Below are positions 1-7,899 of a stretch of 15,977 nt of DNA, in pieces (position 1 is the stretch's first letter; every line of letters begins with the position of its first letter). The notes under the pieces were generated by a model. That model did no database searches. It saw only the letters and a program-made list of their open reading frames with translations, and had not been told where the DNA came from. Origin of the DNA: Phycisphaerales bacterium (GTDB lineage: Bacteria; Planctomycetota; Phycisphaerae; Tepidisphaerales; Tepidisphaeraceae); NCBI GenBank assembly GCA_028288945.1, contig JAQGHH010000298.1, positions 1-15,977 of the forward strand. The letters are read 5' to 3'. A program made the translations under genes and the position numbers.

Positions 1-1316
1 GCGCCCAAGCCCATCAGGCTCAAGGACGCGGGTTCCGGGGCGGCGGTGCCGATCAGCTCAATGTCGCCGAATTGCAGCGAATTCTGGGTGGTGCCGCCGC
101 GGAGGGTCGTCACCAGAAGGCGATAGCTCAGGTACGGCGTCCCGTTGCTGAAGTCCACTTCAGTCCCGAAATTCTGACGGCCGGGATCTGCTGAGAGCCC
201 CGCATCGCCGCTGTACAGCGACGTCCAATTGGTGTTGCCCGAAGCCAAAGCACTCGGGTCGTTGCTGCCTTCGAGCGTGATGGTCATCGGGTCGCGGTTG
301 TTCGAATCGTTCGCCGTCACGAACTGGAAACCGTTTACGATGGTCGTGCCGATCCCGGGGGTAACCGCCAGACCGTCATTACCGCCCTTGTTGTTGAAGT
401 TCAGGTACTTCGATCCGCTGTTGAGGTCGAGGACATTCGGCACGGCTTCGCCTGTAGGAAAGTCAGTAACAGGGACCGCAATGTTGTTCCCATTGCCTGC
501 GGTGGTGGCCGCCAAGGGGACGATTGAGTCACCCCGCTGGAGGACATTGTACTTGGTAGGAAGGCTGGCCGTGCCGGCGGTGTAGGTGAAGTTGCTGATC
601 TGCTGATTGGCGTTTAATCCGCCCGTTCCGCCCGTGAACCCGACCGTCGCGGTGTTCGCGCCGACCAGGGCCGGGATGTTGACCACCGTCGATTTAGTGA
701 ATGTGTTGGCGCCCTGCGTGAAGGTCGCGGTGATGACGCCGGCGTTGGAAACGGGCACGTAGCTGAGCGTCACATTCGTCGGCGTATTCGCGGTGGAAAG
801 ATTGACCGAAGTGGTCGGGCCGGTATTCGTGTTGGCCACGCCGCCGCCGGTGAGTCCGAAATGGCTGCCGCCGAAGACGCTGAGGTTCAGCGCGGCGCTG
901 GAGGTGATGCCGCCATAGCCCACGGCGCCGCCTGCGGCGCCTAGAGCCGTCGTGCCCTGGTTCTGTACCACGAACCCGATTCCGTCAGCCCCGCCGCCGC
1001 TGACGTCGTTATAGGTGAAATTGGCGGTGAAATTGGTTACGTCCTGCGCGGTGGTAAACCAATAGCTGGTCGCCTCGCTATTGTTGGCCGAGGTGATTTG
1101 CAGCACGTCGGCGATGGTGCCGGCGCCGGTCACGTTGGGTACGAGTGCCGTAACCGCCGCGGGGTTTCCGTTGGGCTGCCAGCCCGTGTTCGTCGAGCCG
1201 CCGAAACCGGTAACGTCCGCCCGCGCCATCGAAGCGCCAACGCCTGCCACCGCCACGCCGGCAGACGCAGAAAGAATGGCCTTAGCGCAAAGAGTCCGCT
1301 TGAGATGAGTCGACAT
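1..1316 (-). CDS. PEP-CTERM surface protein with L-type lectin-like domain (3' end cut by window edge)
   Basis: Reading the minus strand from an ATG at 1316 gives 438 codons with no stop before the window edge, so the C-terminus is missing. Residues 1-33 form a signal peptide with a likely cut after ARA. Residues about 34-245 resemble a bacterial L-type (legume-like) lectin domain; the DGIGFVVQN motif near residues 110-118 is typical. Residues about 255-425 resemble the discoidin-like module of planctomycete PEP-CTERM proteins, with a motif ITLEGSNDP. The last visible residues, APEPASLSLMGLG, are the start of a PEP-CTERM sorting signal, which in this family is followed by a hydrophobic helix and basic residues and is processed by an exosortase. 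An AAGGAG ribosome site lies at 1327-1332, 10 nt before the start. The role is probably carbohydrate binding at the cell surface or in exopolysaccharide; the ligand is unknown. Domain names come from motif recognition only. Confidence 0.8.
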   Translation of the reverse strand, partial: MSTHLKRTLCAKAILSASAGVAVAGVGASMARADVTGFGGSTNTGWQPNGNPAAVTALVPNVTGAGTIADVLQITSANNSEATSYWFTTAQDVTNFTANFTYNDVSGGGADGIGFVVQNQGTTALGAAGGAVGYGGITSSAALNLSVFGGSHFGLTGGGVANTNTGPTTSVNLSTANTPTNVTLSYVPVSNAGVITATFTQGANTFTKSTVVNIPALVGANTATVGFTGGTGGLNANQQISNFTYTAGTASLPTKYNVLQRGDSIVPLAATTAGNGNNIAVPVTDFPTGEAVPNVLDLNSGSKYLNFNNKGGNDGLAVTPGIGTTIVNGFQFVTANDSNNRDPMTITLEGSNDPSALASGNTNWTSLYSGDAGLSADPGRQNFGTEVDFSNGTPYLSYRLLVTTLRGGTTQNSLQFGDIELIGTAAPEPASLSLMGLG

Positions 1317-1395
1317 GAATTCTCCACTCCTTAAAAACACCCTACCATAGCCAATTGACCGCCCAGCGACCGTACCAGCCAAAACAGCCCAACAC

Positions 1396-1411
1396 CGCCA
1401 AGGCGGTGCCG
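1396..1411 (-). promoter_or_regulatory. Possible sigma-54 (-24/-12) promoter element overlapping a palindrome
   Basis: Read on the minus strand, CGGCACCGCCTTGGCG has the GG-N10-GC spacing of sigma-54 promoters and matches 8 of 12 defined positions of the usual consensus. It overlaps a 16-bp palindrome at 1393-1408 (CACCGCC, TT, GGCGGTG), which would form a strong hairpin if transcribed from the upstream sigma-70 site. PEP-CTERM regulons in some bacteria use RpoN with PrsK/PrsR, which makes the match worth noting, but in GC-rich DNA it may be chance. Confidence 0.25.
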
Positions 1412-1471
1412 CATTTCCTCAAGCCGATTCCTTGGCCGAATTACATAGCTGATATGTACGATCGCTCACAC

Positions 1472-1501
1472 ATTCTAAACGGCGGGCACAACATATGTCA
1501 A
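1472..1501 (-). promoter_or_regulatory. Predicted sigma-70-type promoter for the PEP-CTERM gene
   Basis: On the minus strand TTGACA (1501-1496, 6/6 to consensus) is followed after 18 nt by TAGAAT (1477-1472, 5/6). Transcription would start near 1465 and give a leader of about 150 nt before the ATG at 1316. The local drop in GC supports it. No experimental evidence is available from sequence. Confidence 0.5.
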
Positions 1502-1646
1502 GAAATTATGGCCTATTTACAAGCGGTTCGCCCACGAATTCCGGCACCCCATTTGGAAATATACGGTCCGAAATAATTCGATCGGCAACCCCCATTTGGT
1601 GCAACCCATTCCGGGCGGCCATACCCCGCCTGAGTGCCGCGAAGGC

Positions 1647-2864
1647 TCACACGCGGAGAAAGATCCTCCGCCGATACATCCAGAACAAAATCAGCCATTC
1701 CATCAACAAAACCGCCCCTCCGAGCAGCAAAGGCTCATACGCTTTCCCCGCGGACAAAAACACCTTCTCCCCCAAATGCCGCGGCAGCGCCTCCCGAATA
1801 AACCCATCGCACAAATGCGCAATTAAATAGGCGGCGATGGAATTCATCCCCACCACGGTCAGCCAAAAAGCCCATCGCCGCAGGCCAATCCAGTCCATCA
1901 CCAGATAAAAACTTGAAAGAAATATGAGGCACCACCCTCCGCTGAAGATTACCCAGCTTGGCGTCCAAATCCGTTTGACCACCGGGCAAATCCCCGCCGC
2001 CCCGGTCAGCCAGCCAACCGCCAATGCGATGATTCCCGCGATCGCCAGCCGGGCGACTTTCCTGCCCGGCGGCCGTTCGCTGCGCAATTCCCCGCCCGCG
2101 AGCAGGCCCAAAATCATCGTGCCCAGGGTGGGGATGAAGCTCAGCGTTGAGTACCCGCCGCCGTTGTTGGTGAACGGGTGTTTGCGTGGAAAGAGGTTCA
2201 GGAACCAGGTGTCGAAAGCCCAGGCAAGGTTTGTGTTCTTGCTCCAATGCGCCGCGAAGCCAGTTAGCTGTCCGACCTCACCCGGCTGCACGCCCGCCTT
2301 CTTCCAGTCAAACCCCGTCCCCGGCAACGGGTAGACGGCAAACGCGAGCCAATACCCGATCAAAATCGCCCCCAGCGCCGCCCATTGCACCCGAGCCGAC
2401 CCCAGCCCCAGCATATATAGAATGCCGTACCCGAGGCCGATCTGGGTGAGCGTGTCCTCGAAGGTCCAATTCGTCTGCCCGCGCCCGATCGACCGCAAAA
2501 ACACGCCCAGCAGCACCAGCACCAGCGCCCGCCAAAACGCGTGCAACGTCCGCCGCCATTGCGGCTGCCCCTCGCCCGTGCGCCTCGCCAGCGAGAACGG
2601 CAACGCCACGCCCACCAAAAACGAAAACGACGGCTGGATCATGTCGTGCAACGAACACCCGATCCACGCCACATGATCCTGATGATGCGCCAGCAACGCC
2701 CAAAACCCGTTGCCCGGCAGCGCCCGCGCAACATGCCCGAACTCCAGCACCTCCCCCATCATCAGCAACATCACGAATCCGCGGTACGCATCAATCGACG
2801 CAACCCGCGCCGAAGATTTGGTCGGGACAAGACTCGGGGCAACGGCGGGGGAGGCAATGGTCAC
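1647..2864 (-). CDS. Multipass membrane acyltransferase, NagX/HGSNAT-like (DUF5009-type)
   Basis: The encoded protein (405 aa from the chosen start) is an integral membrane protein with about ten hydrophobic helices. It opens with RVASIDAYRGF at residues 20-30, followed by a conserved block near residues 60-95 with the pattern H-x2-W-x-G-x5-D-x2-x-P-x-F and then VGVALPFSL. This is typical of the heparan-alpha-glucosaminide N-acetyltransferase / NagX family, whose members are thought to move an acyl group across the membrane to a sugar. The substrate cannot be read from the sequence. I chose GTG at 2864-2862 because a GAGG site lies 8 nt upstream and the family motif then falls close to the N-terminus. 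An in-frame ATG at 2957 would add 31 unconserved residues and has no ribosome site. The gene follows the DHA2 transporter gene on the same strand after 177 nt, so co-transcription is possible but not shown. Confidence 0.8.
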   Translation of the reverse strand: MTIASPAVAPSLVPTKSSARVASIDAYRGFVMLLMMGEVLEFGHVARALPGNGFWALLAHHQDHVAWIGCSLHDMIQPSFSFLVGVALPFSLARRTGEGQPQWRRTLHAFWRALVLVLLGVFLRSIGRGQTNWTFEDTLTQIGLGYGILYMLGLGSARVQWAALGAILIGYWLAFAVYPLPGTGFDWKKAGVQPGEVGQLTGFAAHWSKNTNLAWAFDTWFLNLFPRKHPFTNNGGGYSTLSFIPTLGTMILGLLAGGELRSERPPGRKVARLAIAGIIALAVGWLTGAAGICPVVKRIWTPSWVIFSGGWCLIFLSSFYLVMDWIGLRRWAFWLTVVGMNSIAAYLIAHLCDGFIREALPRHLGEKVFLSAGKAYEPLLLGGAVLLMEWLILFWMYRRRIFLRV

Positions 2865-2970
2865 AATGGCTTCCTCGTTAAGACAAAGCCGGGACGGGAG
2901 AAGCCTCCAGAATAGTGCGACGACGCCCGCGGGTACAGTGTCCGCCGCAGCGGTCATCGGCGGCCCGAGA

Positions 2971-2986
2971 CAGACAGGAATGTCTG
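2971..2986. repeat. Short palindrome in the gap between the transporter and acyltransferase genes
   Basis: CAGACA-GGAA-TGTCTG is a perfect 6-bp inverted repeat with a 4-nt loop, in the 177-nt gap between two minus-strand genes. There is no T-run after it on either strand, so it is not a classical terminator. It resembles the short intergenic palindromes seen elsewhere in this window. Confidence 0.4.
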
Positions 2987-3041
2987 CCCCTCCAAAACCG
3001 CCACAAGGACGAGTTGCACCCGTTGGCGTCGGGGGATGCGC

Positions 3042-4652
3042 TCAATGCACCGCCCCGCCCCCCTGCCCGGGCTTGTTGCTCTTCATGAGCAGCACCACGG
3101 GGATCATCACCGCGCTGGCGATGGCGAGGACCAGGAAGACGTCGATGTACGCGAGCATCGACGCCTGCCGTTGCACGATGTTGAAGAGCATGCCTTGGGC
3201 CTTGCGCGTGGCTTCGAAGGCGGTGTGAGGCGAGAGGGCGCGGGAGAGGCCCGCGAGCATGCGCGTGGTCGCGGGGCTGAAGACGCTGACGTGGTTCACG
3301 AGTCGGGCCTGGTGGAACTGGGTGCGGCGGGCGAGAAGCGTCTGGGCCACGGAGATGCCCACGCTGCCGCCCAGGTTGCGGGCGAGGTTAAGCAGCGCCG
3401 AGGCGTTGTTGGATTTCTCGGGCGGGATCAGCGCATAGGCGGCGGTGTTGATCGGCACGAACAGGAACGCCAGCCCCGCCGCCTGGAAGATCCGCGCCCA
3501 CACCATCGTCGAAAAGTTCACTTGAAGATTGAAACCCGTCATGTGCCACAGCGCCAGCGCGCTGATGAGCAGGCCGAACACCACCAGATATTTCGCCTGC
3601 ACGCGGCCGACGAGGAACCCGACCAGCGGCATGAGCGCCATCACGGCAAAGCCCCCCGGCGTGATGGCGAGGCCGGCCAGCTTCGCGGTGTAGCCGAGCA
3701 TCTGCTGCATGAACAGCGGGAGCGCGACGGTGCTGCCGAAGAGGATGAAGCCGATCGCGAACATAACGAGGGTGGCGATGCCGAAGGTGCGGTCCTTGAA
3801 CATCGGCAGATCGACGACGGGCTGCTCGACGCGCAGCTCCCAGATCGAGCCGACGATCAGCCCGAACGCCGATGCGATCGCGAACGCGGTGATGAAGGGT
3901 GAGCTGAACCAGTCTTCCTCCTGCCCCTTGTCGAGCACGACCTGAAGGCAACCCAATCCCAACGCGATCAGGCCGAAGCCGATGTAGTCGATCTTGAATC
4001 CCGCCTTCAGGCGGCGGTGGCGTTGGGCGGTCAATTCGGGCGGGTCGCGGACGACCAGGTCGCTCAGGACCAGCGAGAGAATGCCGACGGGGACGTTGAT
4101 GAAAAAGATCCAGCGCCAGGTGAAGTTGTCGGTGATCCACCCGCCGAGCGTCGGGCCGACCGCCGGCGCGACGACGACGGCGATGCCGTAAAGCGCGAAG
4201 GCCATGCCGCGTTGGCGCGGCGCGAAGGTGTCGGCGAGGATCGACTGCTCGCTGGGCGCCAGCCCCCCGCCGCCCATCCCCTGGAGGACGCGGAAGAAGA
4301 TGAGCATCGGCAGGCTGGTGGCCATGCCGCAGAGCAGCGAGCTGATCGTGAACAGCGCCACGCACGTCATGTAGAATCGTTTGCGGCCGAAGACGGTGGA
4401 GAGCCACCCGCTGGCCGGGAGGACGACGGCGTTGGCCACGAGGTAACTGGTGAGGACCCACGTCGCCTCGTCGACGGTGGCGGACAAGCCGCCCGCGATG
4501 TGCGGGAGGGAGACGTTGGCGATGGAGGTGTCGAGAACCTCCATGAACGTCGCCATGGAGACGACGAGGGCAACGAGCCACGGGTTGACGCCGGGGATGG
4601 CGGCGGACGAGGTTTGTCGCGGTGCGTCCGCGGGCGAGGCAACCGCGGTCAT
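3042..4652 (-). CDS. emrB: MFS drug efflux transporter, DHA2 (EmrB/QacA) family
   Basis: This 536-aa protein has the length and layout of 14-helix DHA2 drug:H+ antiporters. Visible family motifs are LDTSIANVSLPHIAGGL (residues 40-56, motif D1 in helix 1), GWLSTVFGRKR (82-92, motif A), RVLQGMGGGG (121-130, motif B), and GIAVVVAPAVGPTLGGW (156-172, the antiporter motif C). An Asp (D41) sits in the first helix as in EmrB. It should export hydrophobic toxic compounds using the proton gradient, and with the adjacent EmrA-like adaptor form a pump spanning the envelope together with an outer-membrane TolC-type channel, which is not encoded here. The start ATG at 4652 has only a weak ribosome site. 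It lies 223 nt after the adaptor gene, and that gap holds a 36-bp inverted repeat. The substrate is unknown, and the symbol is a family-level assignment. Confidence 0.92.
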   Translation of the reverse strand: MTAVASPADAPRQTSSAAIPGVNPWLVALVVSMATFMEVLDTSIANVSLPHIAGGLSATVDEATWVLTSYLVANAVVLPASGWLSTVFGRKRFYMTCVALFTISSLLCGMATSLPMLIFFRVLQGMGGGGLAPSEQSILADTFAPRQRGMAFALYGIAVVVAPAVGPTLGGWITDNFTWRWIFFINVPVGILSLVLSDLVVRDPPELTAQRHRRLKAGFKIDYIGFGLIALGLGCLQVVLDKGQEEDWFSSPFITAFAIASAFGLIVGSIWELRVEQPVVDLPMFKDRTFGIATLVMFAIGFILFGSTVALPLFMQQMLGYTAKLAGLAITPGGFAVMALMPLVGFLVGRVQAKYLVVFGLLISALALWHMTGFNLQVNFSTMVWARIFQAAGLAFLFVPINTAAYALIPPEKSNNASALLNLARNLGGSVGISVAQTLLARRTQFHQARLVNHVSVFSPATTRMLAGLSRALSPHTAFEATRKAQGMLFNIVQRQASMLAYIDVFLVLAIASAVMIPVVLLMKSNKPGQGGGAVH

Positions 4653-4712
4653 GGCGCGTCACCGGATGGGCCGCGGCGGGAAGGGGGAATGCAAAGTGCT
4701 GAGGGGAGAATG

Positions 4713-4827
4713 CAAAGTGCAAAATGCAAAATGCAAAAGTCAAAATGAAAGGCGGACATGCATCGGTGCCGGCCGCCGCTCCGACCGCTCCTCATTTTGA
4801 CTTTTGCATTTTGCATTTTGCACTTTG
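4713..4827. repeat. Perfect 36-bp inverted repeat built of AAAATGC units between emrB and emrA
   Basis: The left arm at 4713-4748 and the right arm at 4792-4827 are exact reverse complements over 36 bp, with a GC-rich 43-nt spacer. Each arm is AT-rich and internally repetitive, with AAAATGC in tandem on one strand and GCATTTT on the other. A further partial unit, GAATGCAAAGTGC, lies just outside at 4687-4699. AT-rich arrays of this sort recur in intergenic DNA of many bacterial genomes. The element sits between two genes expected to be co-transcribed, so it could form a strong hairpin in their mRNA. Confidence 0.85.
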
Positions 4828-4842
4828 ACTTGATTCAAGTCA
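4826..4842. promoter_or_regulatory. 17-bp palindrome between emrA and emrB, possible operator
   Basis: TGACTTG-ATT-CAAGTCA is a perfect 7-bp inverted repeat around a 3-nt centre. Its size and AT-rich core (TTGATTCAA) resemble binding sites of small dimeric repressors such as the MarR or TetR families, which often control efflux genes. It directly abuts the right arm of the 36-bp inverted repeat. No regulator gene lies in the window, and no promoter hexamers are obvious around it, so the role is speculative. Confidence 0.3.
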
Positions 4843-4875
4843 GAAAACGTTTCCGTGTCCCCAAAAAACTCAAAA

Positions 4876-6096
4876 TCATCGGCCCTCACGCGGGCGCGTG
4901 TTGACGGTCGGCACGACCGACATTCCCGGCGCGAGGCGGCGCTCGGGGAGACGGTCGAAGGTGATTTTCACCGGGACGCGCTGGACCACCTTCACATAGT
5001 TCCCCGTCGCGTTTTCGGGCGGGAGGAGACTGAAGGCCGCGCCCGTGCCGGCTTGCACGCTTTGGACGTGGCCGGGGAGGTCGATGTCGTAGGCGTCCAC
5101 ATGAATCGTCGCGGGCTGGCCGGATTCTATTTGCCGCAGCTGCGTCTCCTTGAAGTTCGCCACCACCCAGACGTTCGGCGGGACCAGCGCCATCAGCGCC
5201 TGGCCCGGCGAAATGTAGGAGCCGGGATCGACATTGCGGTTGGTCACCTGCCCTTCCTCGGCGGCGATGATGTCGGTGTAGGAGAGCTGGAGACGGGCGT
5301 TTTCCAGATCGGCGCTCGCCTTGTGGACGGCGGCCTCCGCCGTGCTCACCTGCGACTGCGCCAAACGCACCTGCGCCACGGCCGCGCCGACTCTTGCCTG
5401 GGCGGCTTGAAGGTTCGCCGTCGTCGTGCGCACGGTCGCCTGAGCCTGCGTCAAGACCTGCTGCGAAACCGCCTGCGGTCCGGCTTGCTGGTAGCGCGCT
5501 AAATCGCGTTGGGCCTGCTCCGCGCTGGCTTGGGCGGCGGCGACGTCCGCCTCGGTGCTGGTCACGTTCGCCTTGGCCGCCTCGACTTGCGCCCGAGCTT
5601 GCTGCACCTGCCCCTGAGTCTGTTCGTAAGTCGCCTGCGCGCTTTTCACCGCCTCCAGGAAATCGGTCTTATCGAGCTGAGCCAGAAGCTGTCCTTGTTT
5701 CACGTCCTGGTTGTCATCCACGAGCACGCTCTGCACGTGACCGGCCACACGCGAGCTGACAGTGACATAATGGACTGTGATGAATGCATCGTCCGTGGAA
5801 ACGTTCCAGCGGGCGCTAAGCCACCAGAGCAGAATCCCGACGCTCGCACCGATCACGACGACCGTAGTAATGACCCAAAAAACCGGCCGTTTGTAAAGCG
5901 GCGGCTTGGGCGGAGCGCCGGCCGTTGGCGCATCATCGGAGCGCGGCCGCTCTCCGGTCCGCTTGAGGCGCATCTCGTCGGAAGAGCGGGATTCCGGCGC
6001 GGCCGCGGCCCGCTCCTCGGTGGGCGCCACGTCTTGCGCCGGCTGCTCTTGCGGTCGGCCGTCGCCGGCCCGGTCTCGTGCCGTCGTGCGGCTCAT
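4876..6096 (-). CDS. emrA: HlyD-family efflux periplasmic adaptor (EmrA type)
   Basis: From the ATG at 6096 the protein has 406 aa. A charged, Pro-rich cytoplasmic tail (1-70) precedes one membrane helix (71-95, PVFWVITTVVVIGASVGILL). Then come the first half of a biotinyl-lipoyl domain (about 105-142, with SSRVAGHVQSVLVDDNQDVK), a long Ala/Gln-rich coiled coil (143-272), the second lipoyl half (about 275-305), and a beta-barrel (306-400) containing NYVKVVQRVPVKI, a typical EmrA sequence. It should link the DHA2 transporter encoded downstream to an outer-membrane channel. An upstream in-frame start at 6222 would add 42 residues, but those codons run through a dispersed palindromic repeat (6200-6227) and look non-native. 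The ribosome site AAAGG lies 11 nt before 6096, which is weak. The N-terminal tail is longer than in E. coli EmrA. Confidence 0.9.
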   Translation of the reverse strand: MSRTTARDRAGDGRPQEQPAQDVAPTEERAAAAPESRSSDEMRLKRTGERPRSDDAPTAGAPPKPPLYKRPVFWVITTVVVIGASVGILLWWLSARWNVSTDDAFITVHYVTVSSRVAGHVQSVLVDDNQDVKQGQLLAQLDKTDFLEAVKSAQATYEQTQGQVQQARAQVEAAKANVTSTEADVAAAQASAEQAQRDLARYQQAGPQAVSQQVLTQAQATVRTTTANLQAAQARVGAAVAQVRLAQSQVSTAEAAVHKASADLENARLQLSYTDIIAAEEGQVTNRNVDPGSYISPGQALMALVPPNVWVVANFKETQLRQIESGQPATIHVDAYDIDLPGHVQSVQAGTGAAFSLLPPENATGNYVKVVQRVPVKITFDRLPERRLAPGMSVVPTVNTRPREGR

Positions 6097-6360
6097 GGAA
6101 CACGCTGCCTTTCGCTGTCCCGACCGTAGGGTGTGCTGATGCGCTTTGTCCACTGGCAAACCGATTCGCGGTGGGCGGTCCGGTGTGCCGCCATTTATCG
6201 TGGCATGGGGTTGGAAACCCATGCCACCAAAGATGGGAAGCTCGCGCGCACGCGGCTATAAGAATGGAATTCGGCGTCAAATCGCCGTCGCCTTCTCCGG
6301 TCCCCTCTTCCCCGAATGCAAGGGAGAGGGAGTGTGGCTTCCTCGTAAGAAGAGGTGCTT
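6097..6360. other. Divergent intergenic region between emrA and glpK
   Basis: These 264 bp separate the minus-strand adaptor gene from the plus-strand glycerol kinase gene, so both promoters should lie here. The only visible -10-like element on the plus strand is TATAAG at 6257-6262 (5/6), with a poor -35 (TGGGAA at 6234-6239, 3/6), which could serve glpK. On the minus strand I see no hexamer pair close to consensus. The other clear feature is the palindrome at 6200-6227. Confidence 0.35.
6200..6227. repeat. Palindromic repeat in the divergent emrA-glpK region
   Basis: GTGGCATGGG at 6200-6209 and CCCATGCCAC at 6218-6227 form a perfect 10-bp inverted repeat with an 8-nt loop. The arm shares the core TGGCATGGG with the palindromes at 11041-11129, so it probably belongs to the same broad family of intergenic elements. 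It lies between divergent genes, so it is not placed as a terminator for either. Confidence 0.7.
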
Positions 6361-7899
6361 ATGTCGCGATACGTCGCCGCGATTGACCAGGGCACGACCA
6401 GCTCCCGCTGCATCCTCTTCGATCACTCCGGCCCGGTCGCTTCCGCGCAGAAGGAGCACGGCCAAATCTACCCGCGCCCCGGCTGGGTCGAGCACGATCC
6501 GCTGGAGATCTGGTACCGCACGCAGGAAGTCGTCGCCGAGGCGATGGCGAAAGCCGGCGCACGGGCGGAAGACGTGGCGGCCGTCGGCATCGCCAACCAG
6601 CGCGAGACGGTCGTCGTCTGGGACCGGACCACCGGCCGGCCGCTGCACAACGCGATCGTCTGGTCGGACACGCGCACGGCGGAATTGTGCGACCGGTATG
6701 CCGCGGAAACTTCGCCCGGCGGCAAGGGCGGGCAGGACCGCTTCCGCGCCGCGACGGGCCTGCCGCTGGCGACTTACTTTTCCGCCCCGAAGCTGCGCTG
6801 GCTGCTCGACAATGTCGCGGGCCTCGATGAGATGGCCCGCTCGGGCCGGGCGGCGTTCGGGACGATCGATTCGTGGCTGATCTGGAATCTCACCGGCGGC
6901 GTCGCGGGCCCCGGCCGGCCGGGCGGGGCGCATGTCACGGACGTCACCAACGCCAGCCGCACGATGCTGATGAACCTGCGCACTCTCGATTGGGATGACG
7001 AGCTTCTGGGCGCCTTCGGCGTGCCCCGTGCGATGTTGCCGCGGATCGTTTCATCGATTGACCGCAACGCGTGGGGATACACGATGGACGACGGGCCATT
7101 CGCCGGGCGCATCCCCGTGTGCGGGTGCCTGGGCGATCAGCAGGCGGCGCTCGTTGGGCAGGCGTGCTTTTCGCCGGGCGAGTCGAAGAACACCTACGGC
7201 ACCGGCTGTTTCATGCTGCTGCACACCGGCACGACGCCGGTGGTTTCGAGCAGCGGATTGCTCACGACCGTCGCCTGTCGCGTGAACGACGAGCCGGCGA
7301 CGTACGCGCTGGAAGGCTCGATTGCGGTGGCCGGGTCGCTCGTGCAGTGGCTGCGGGACGCACTCGGCCTGATCGTGACGTCTCCGGATATCGAGCCCCT
7401 GGCGGCGAGCGTCCCCGACAACGGTGGCGTCTATTTCGTCCCCGCGTTCTCCGGTCTTTTCGCGCCGCACTGGCGTTCCGACGCCCGCGGGATCATCGCC
7501 GGCCTCACCGCCTTCGCCGGCCGCGGGCACCTCGCCCGGGCTGTCCTCGAGGCCACCGCCTACCAGACGCGGGACGTGTTGGACGCCATGCGCAAGGATT
7601 CGGGCGTCTCCCTCGCCACGCTCCGCGTGGACGGCGGCATGGCCGTCAACGACACGCTTATGCAGTTCCAGGCGGATGTGCTGAATGTGCCGGTCGTGCG
7701 GCCGAAGGTGACGGAAACCACCGCACTCGGGGCGGCATACGCCGCGGGACTGGCCACGGGTTTCTGGAAGGACTTCGCCGCCCTCCGCGCCGCCTGGCAC
7801 GAGGACAAGACCTGGACGCCGCGAATGGATGATGCGAAACGGGACAAGCTTCTGGCGGGATGGGCGAAGGCTGTGGAGCGGTCGATGGGGTGGGCGTGA
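6361..7899 (+). CDS. glpK: Glycerol kinase
   Basis: This 512-aa protein of the FGGY kinase family should phosphorylate glycerol with ATP to sn-glycerol 3-phosphate in the cytoplasm. The N-terminal phosphate-binding motif DQGTTSSR is at residues 9-16. Glycerol-binding residues of the E. coli enzyme have clear counterparts: R81-E82 in NQRET, W101 in IVWSDTR, Y139 in ATYFS, and D259-Q260 in GCLGDQQAAL. The FGGY signature GGVYFVPAFSGLFAPHW is at 355-371, and the ATP-side motif LRVDGGMAVNDTLMQFQADV is at 421-440. Length is normal apart from a short Gly/Pro-rich insertion near 180-190. The ATG at 6361 has AGAGG 5 nt upstream; a GTG six bases earlier is in frame but overlaps that site. No glycerol facilitator or glycerol-3-phosphate dehydrogenase gene adjoins it, so it appears to be a stand-alone unit. 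Confidence 0.95.
   Translation: MSRYVAAIDQGTTSSRCILFDHSGPVASAQKEHGQIYPRPGWVEHDPLEIWYRTQEVVAEAMAKAGARAEDVAAVGIANQRETVVVWDRTTGRPLHNAIVWSDTRTAELCDRYAAETSPGGKGGQDRFRAATGLPLATYFSAPKLRWLLDNVAGLDEMARSGRAAFGTIDSWLIWNLTGGVAGPGRPGGAHVTDVTNASRTMLMNLRTLDWDDELLGAFGVPRAMLPRIVSSIDRNAWGYTMDDGPFAGRIPVCGCLGDQQAALVGQACFSPGESKNTYGTGCFMLLHTGTTPVVSSSGLLTTVACRVNDEPATYALEGSIAVAGSLVQWLRDALGLIVTSPDIEPLAASVPDNGGVYFVPAFSGLFAPHWRSDARGIIAGLTAFAGRGHLARAVLEATAYQTRDVLDAMRKDSGVSLATLRVDGGMAVNDTLMQFQADVLNVPVVRPKVTETTALGAAYAAGLATGFWKDFAALRAAWHEDKTWTPRMDDAKRDKLLAGWAKAVERSMGWA

Larger units (their letters stand above)
1317..1646. other. 330-bp intergenic region upstream of the PEP-CTERM gene
   Basis: This gap lies between the acyltransferase stop at 1647 and the PEP-CTERM start at 1316, both on the minus strand. 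It is clearly richer in A+T than the neighbouring genes. Short open frames cross it, but none has a convincing ribosome site or protein-like sequence. It holds a good sigma-70-like promoter (1472-1501, minus), a 16-bp palindrome overlapping a sigma-54-like motif (1393-1411), and the ribosome site at 1327-1332. It most likely serves as the regulatory leader of the PEP-CTERM gene. Confidence 0.6.

Noticed and set aside
1495..1830. Small plus-strand ORF in the gap upstream of the PEP-CTERM gene
   Set aside because: No ribosome site, Ser/Arg/Pro-rich product, and its 3' part is antisense to the conserved acyltransferase gene.
3036..4748. Long frames opposite or shifted relative to the DHA2 transporter (3036-3902 +, 4017-4748 +, 3388-4743 -)
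   Set aside because: They overlap a transporter with all family motifs, and their products are charged low-complexity sequences. The 3388-4743 frame also translates the AAAATGC array.
4713..4827. Insertion sequence or MITE with terminal inverted repeats
   Set aside because: Only 43 nt lie between the arms, there is no transposase, and I see no flanking target-site duplication. The AT-rich unit structure fits a simple repeat array better.
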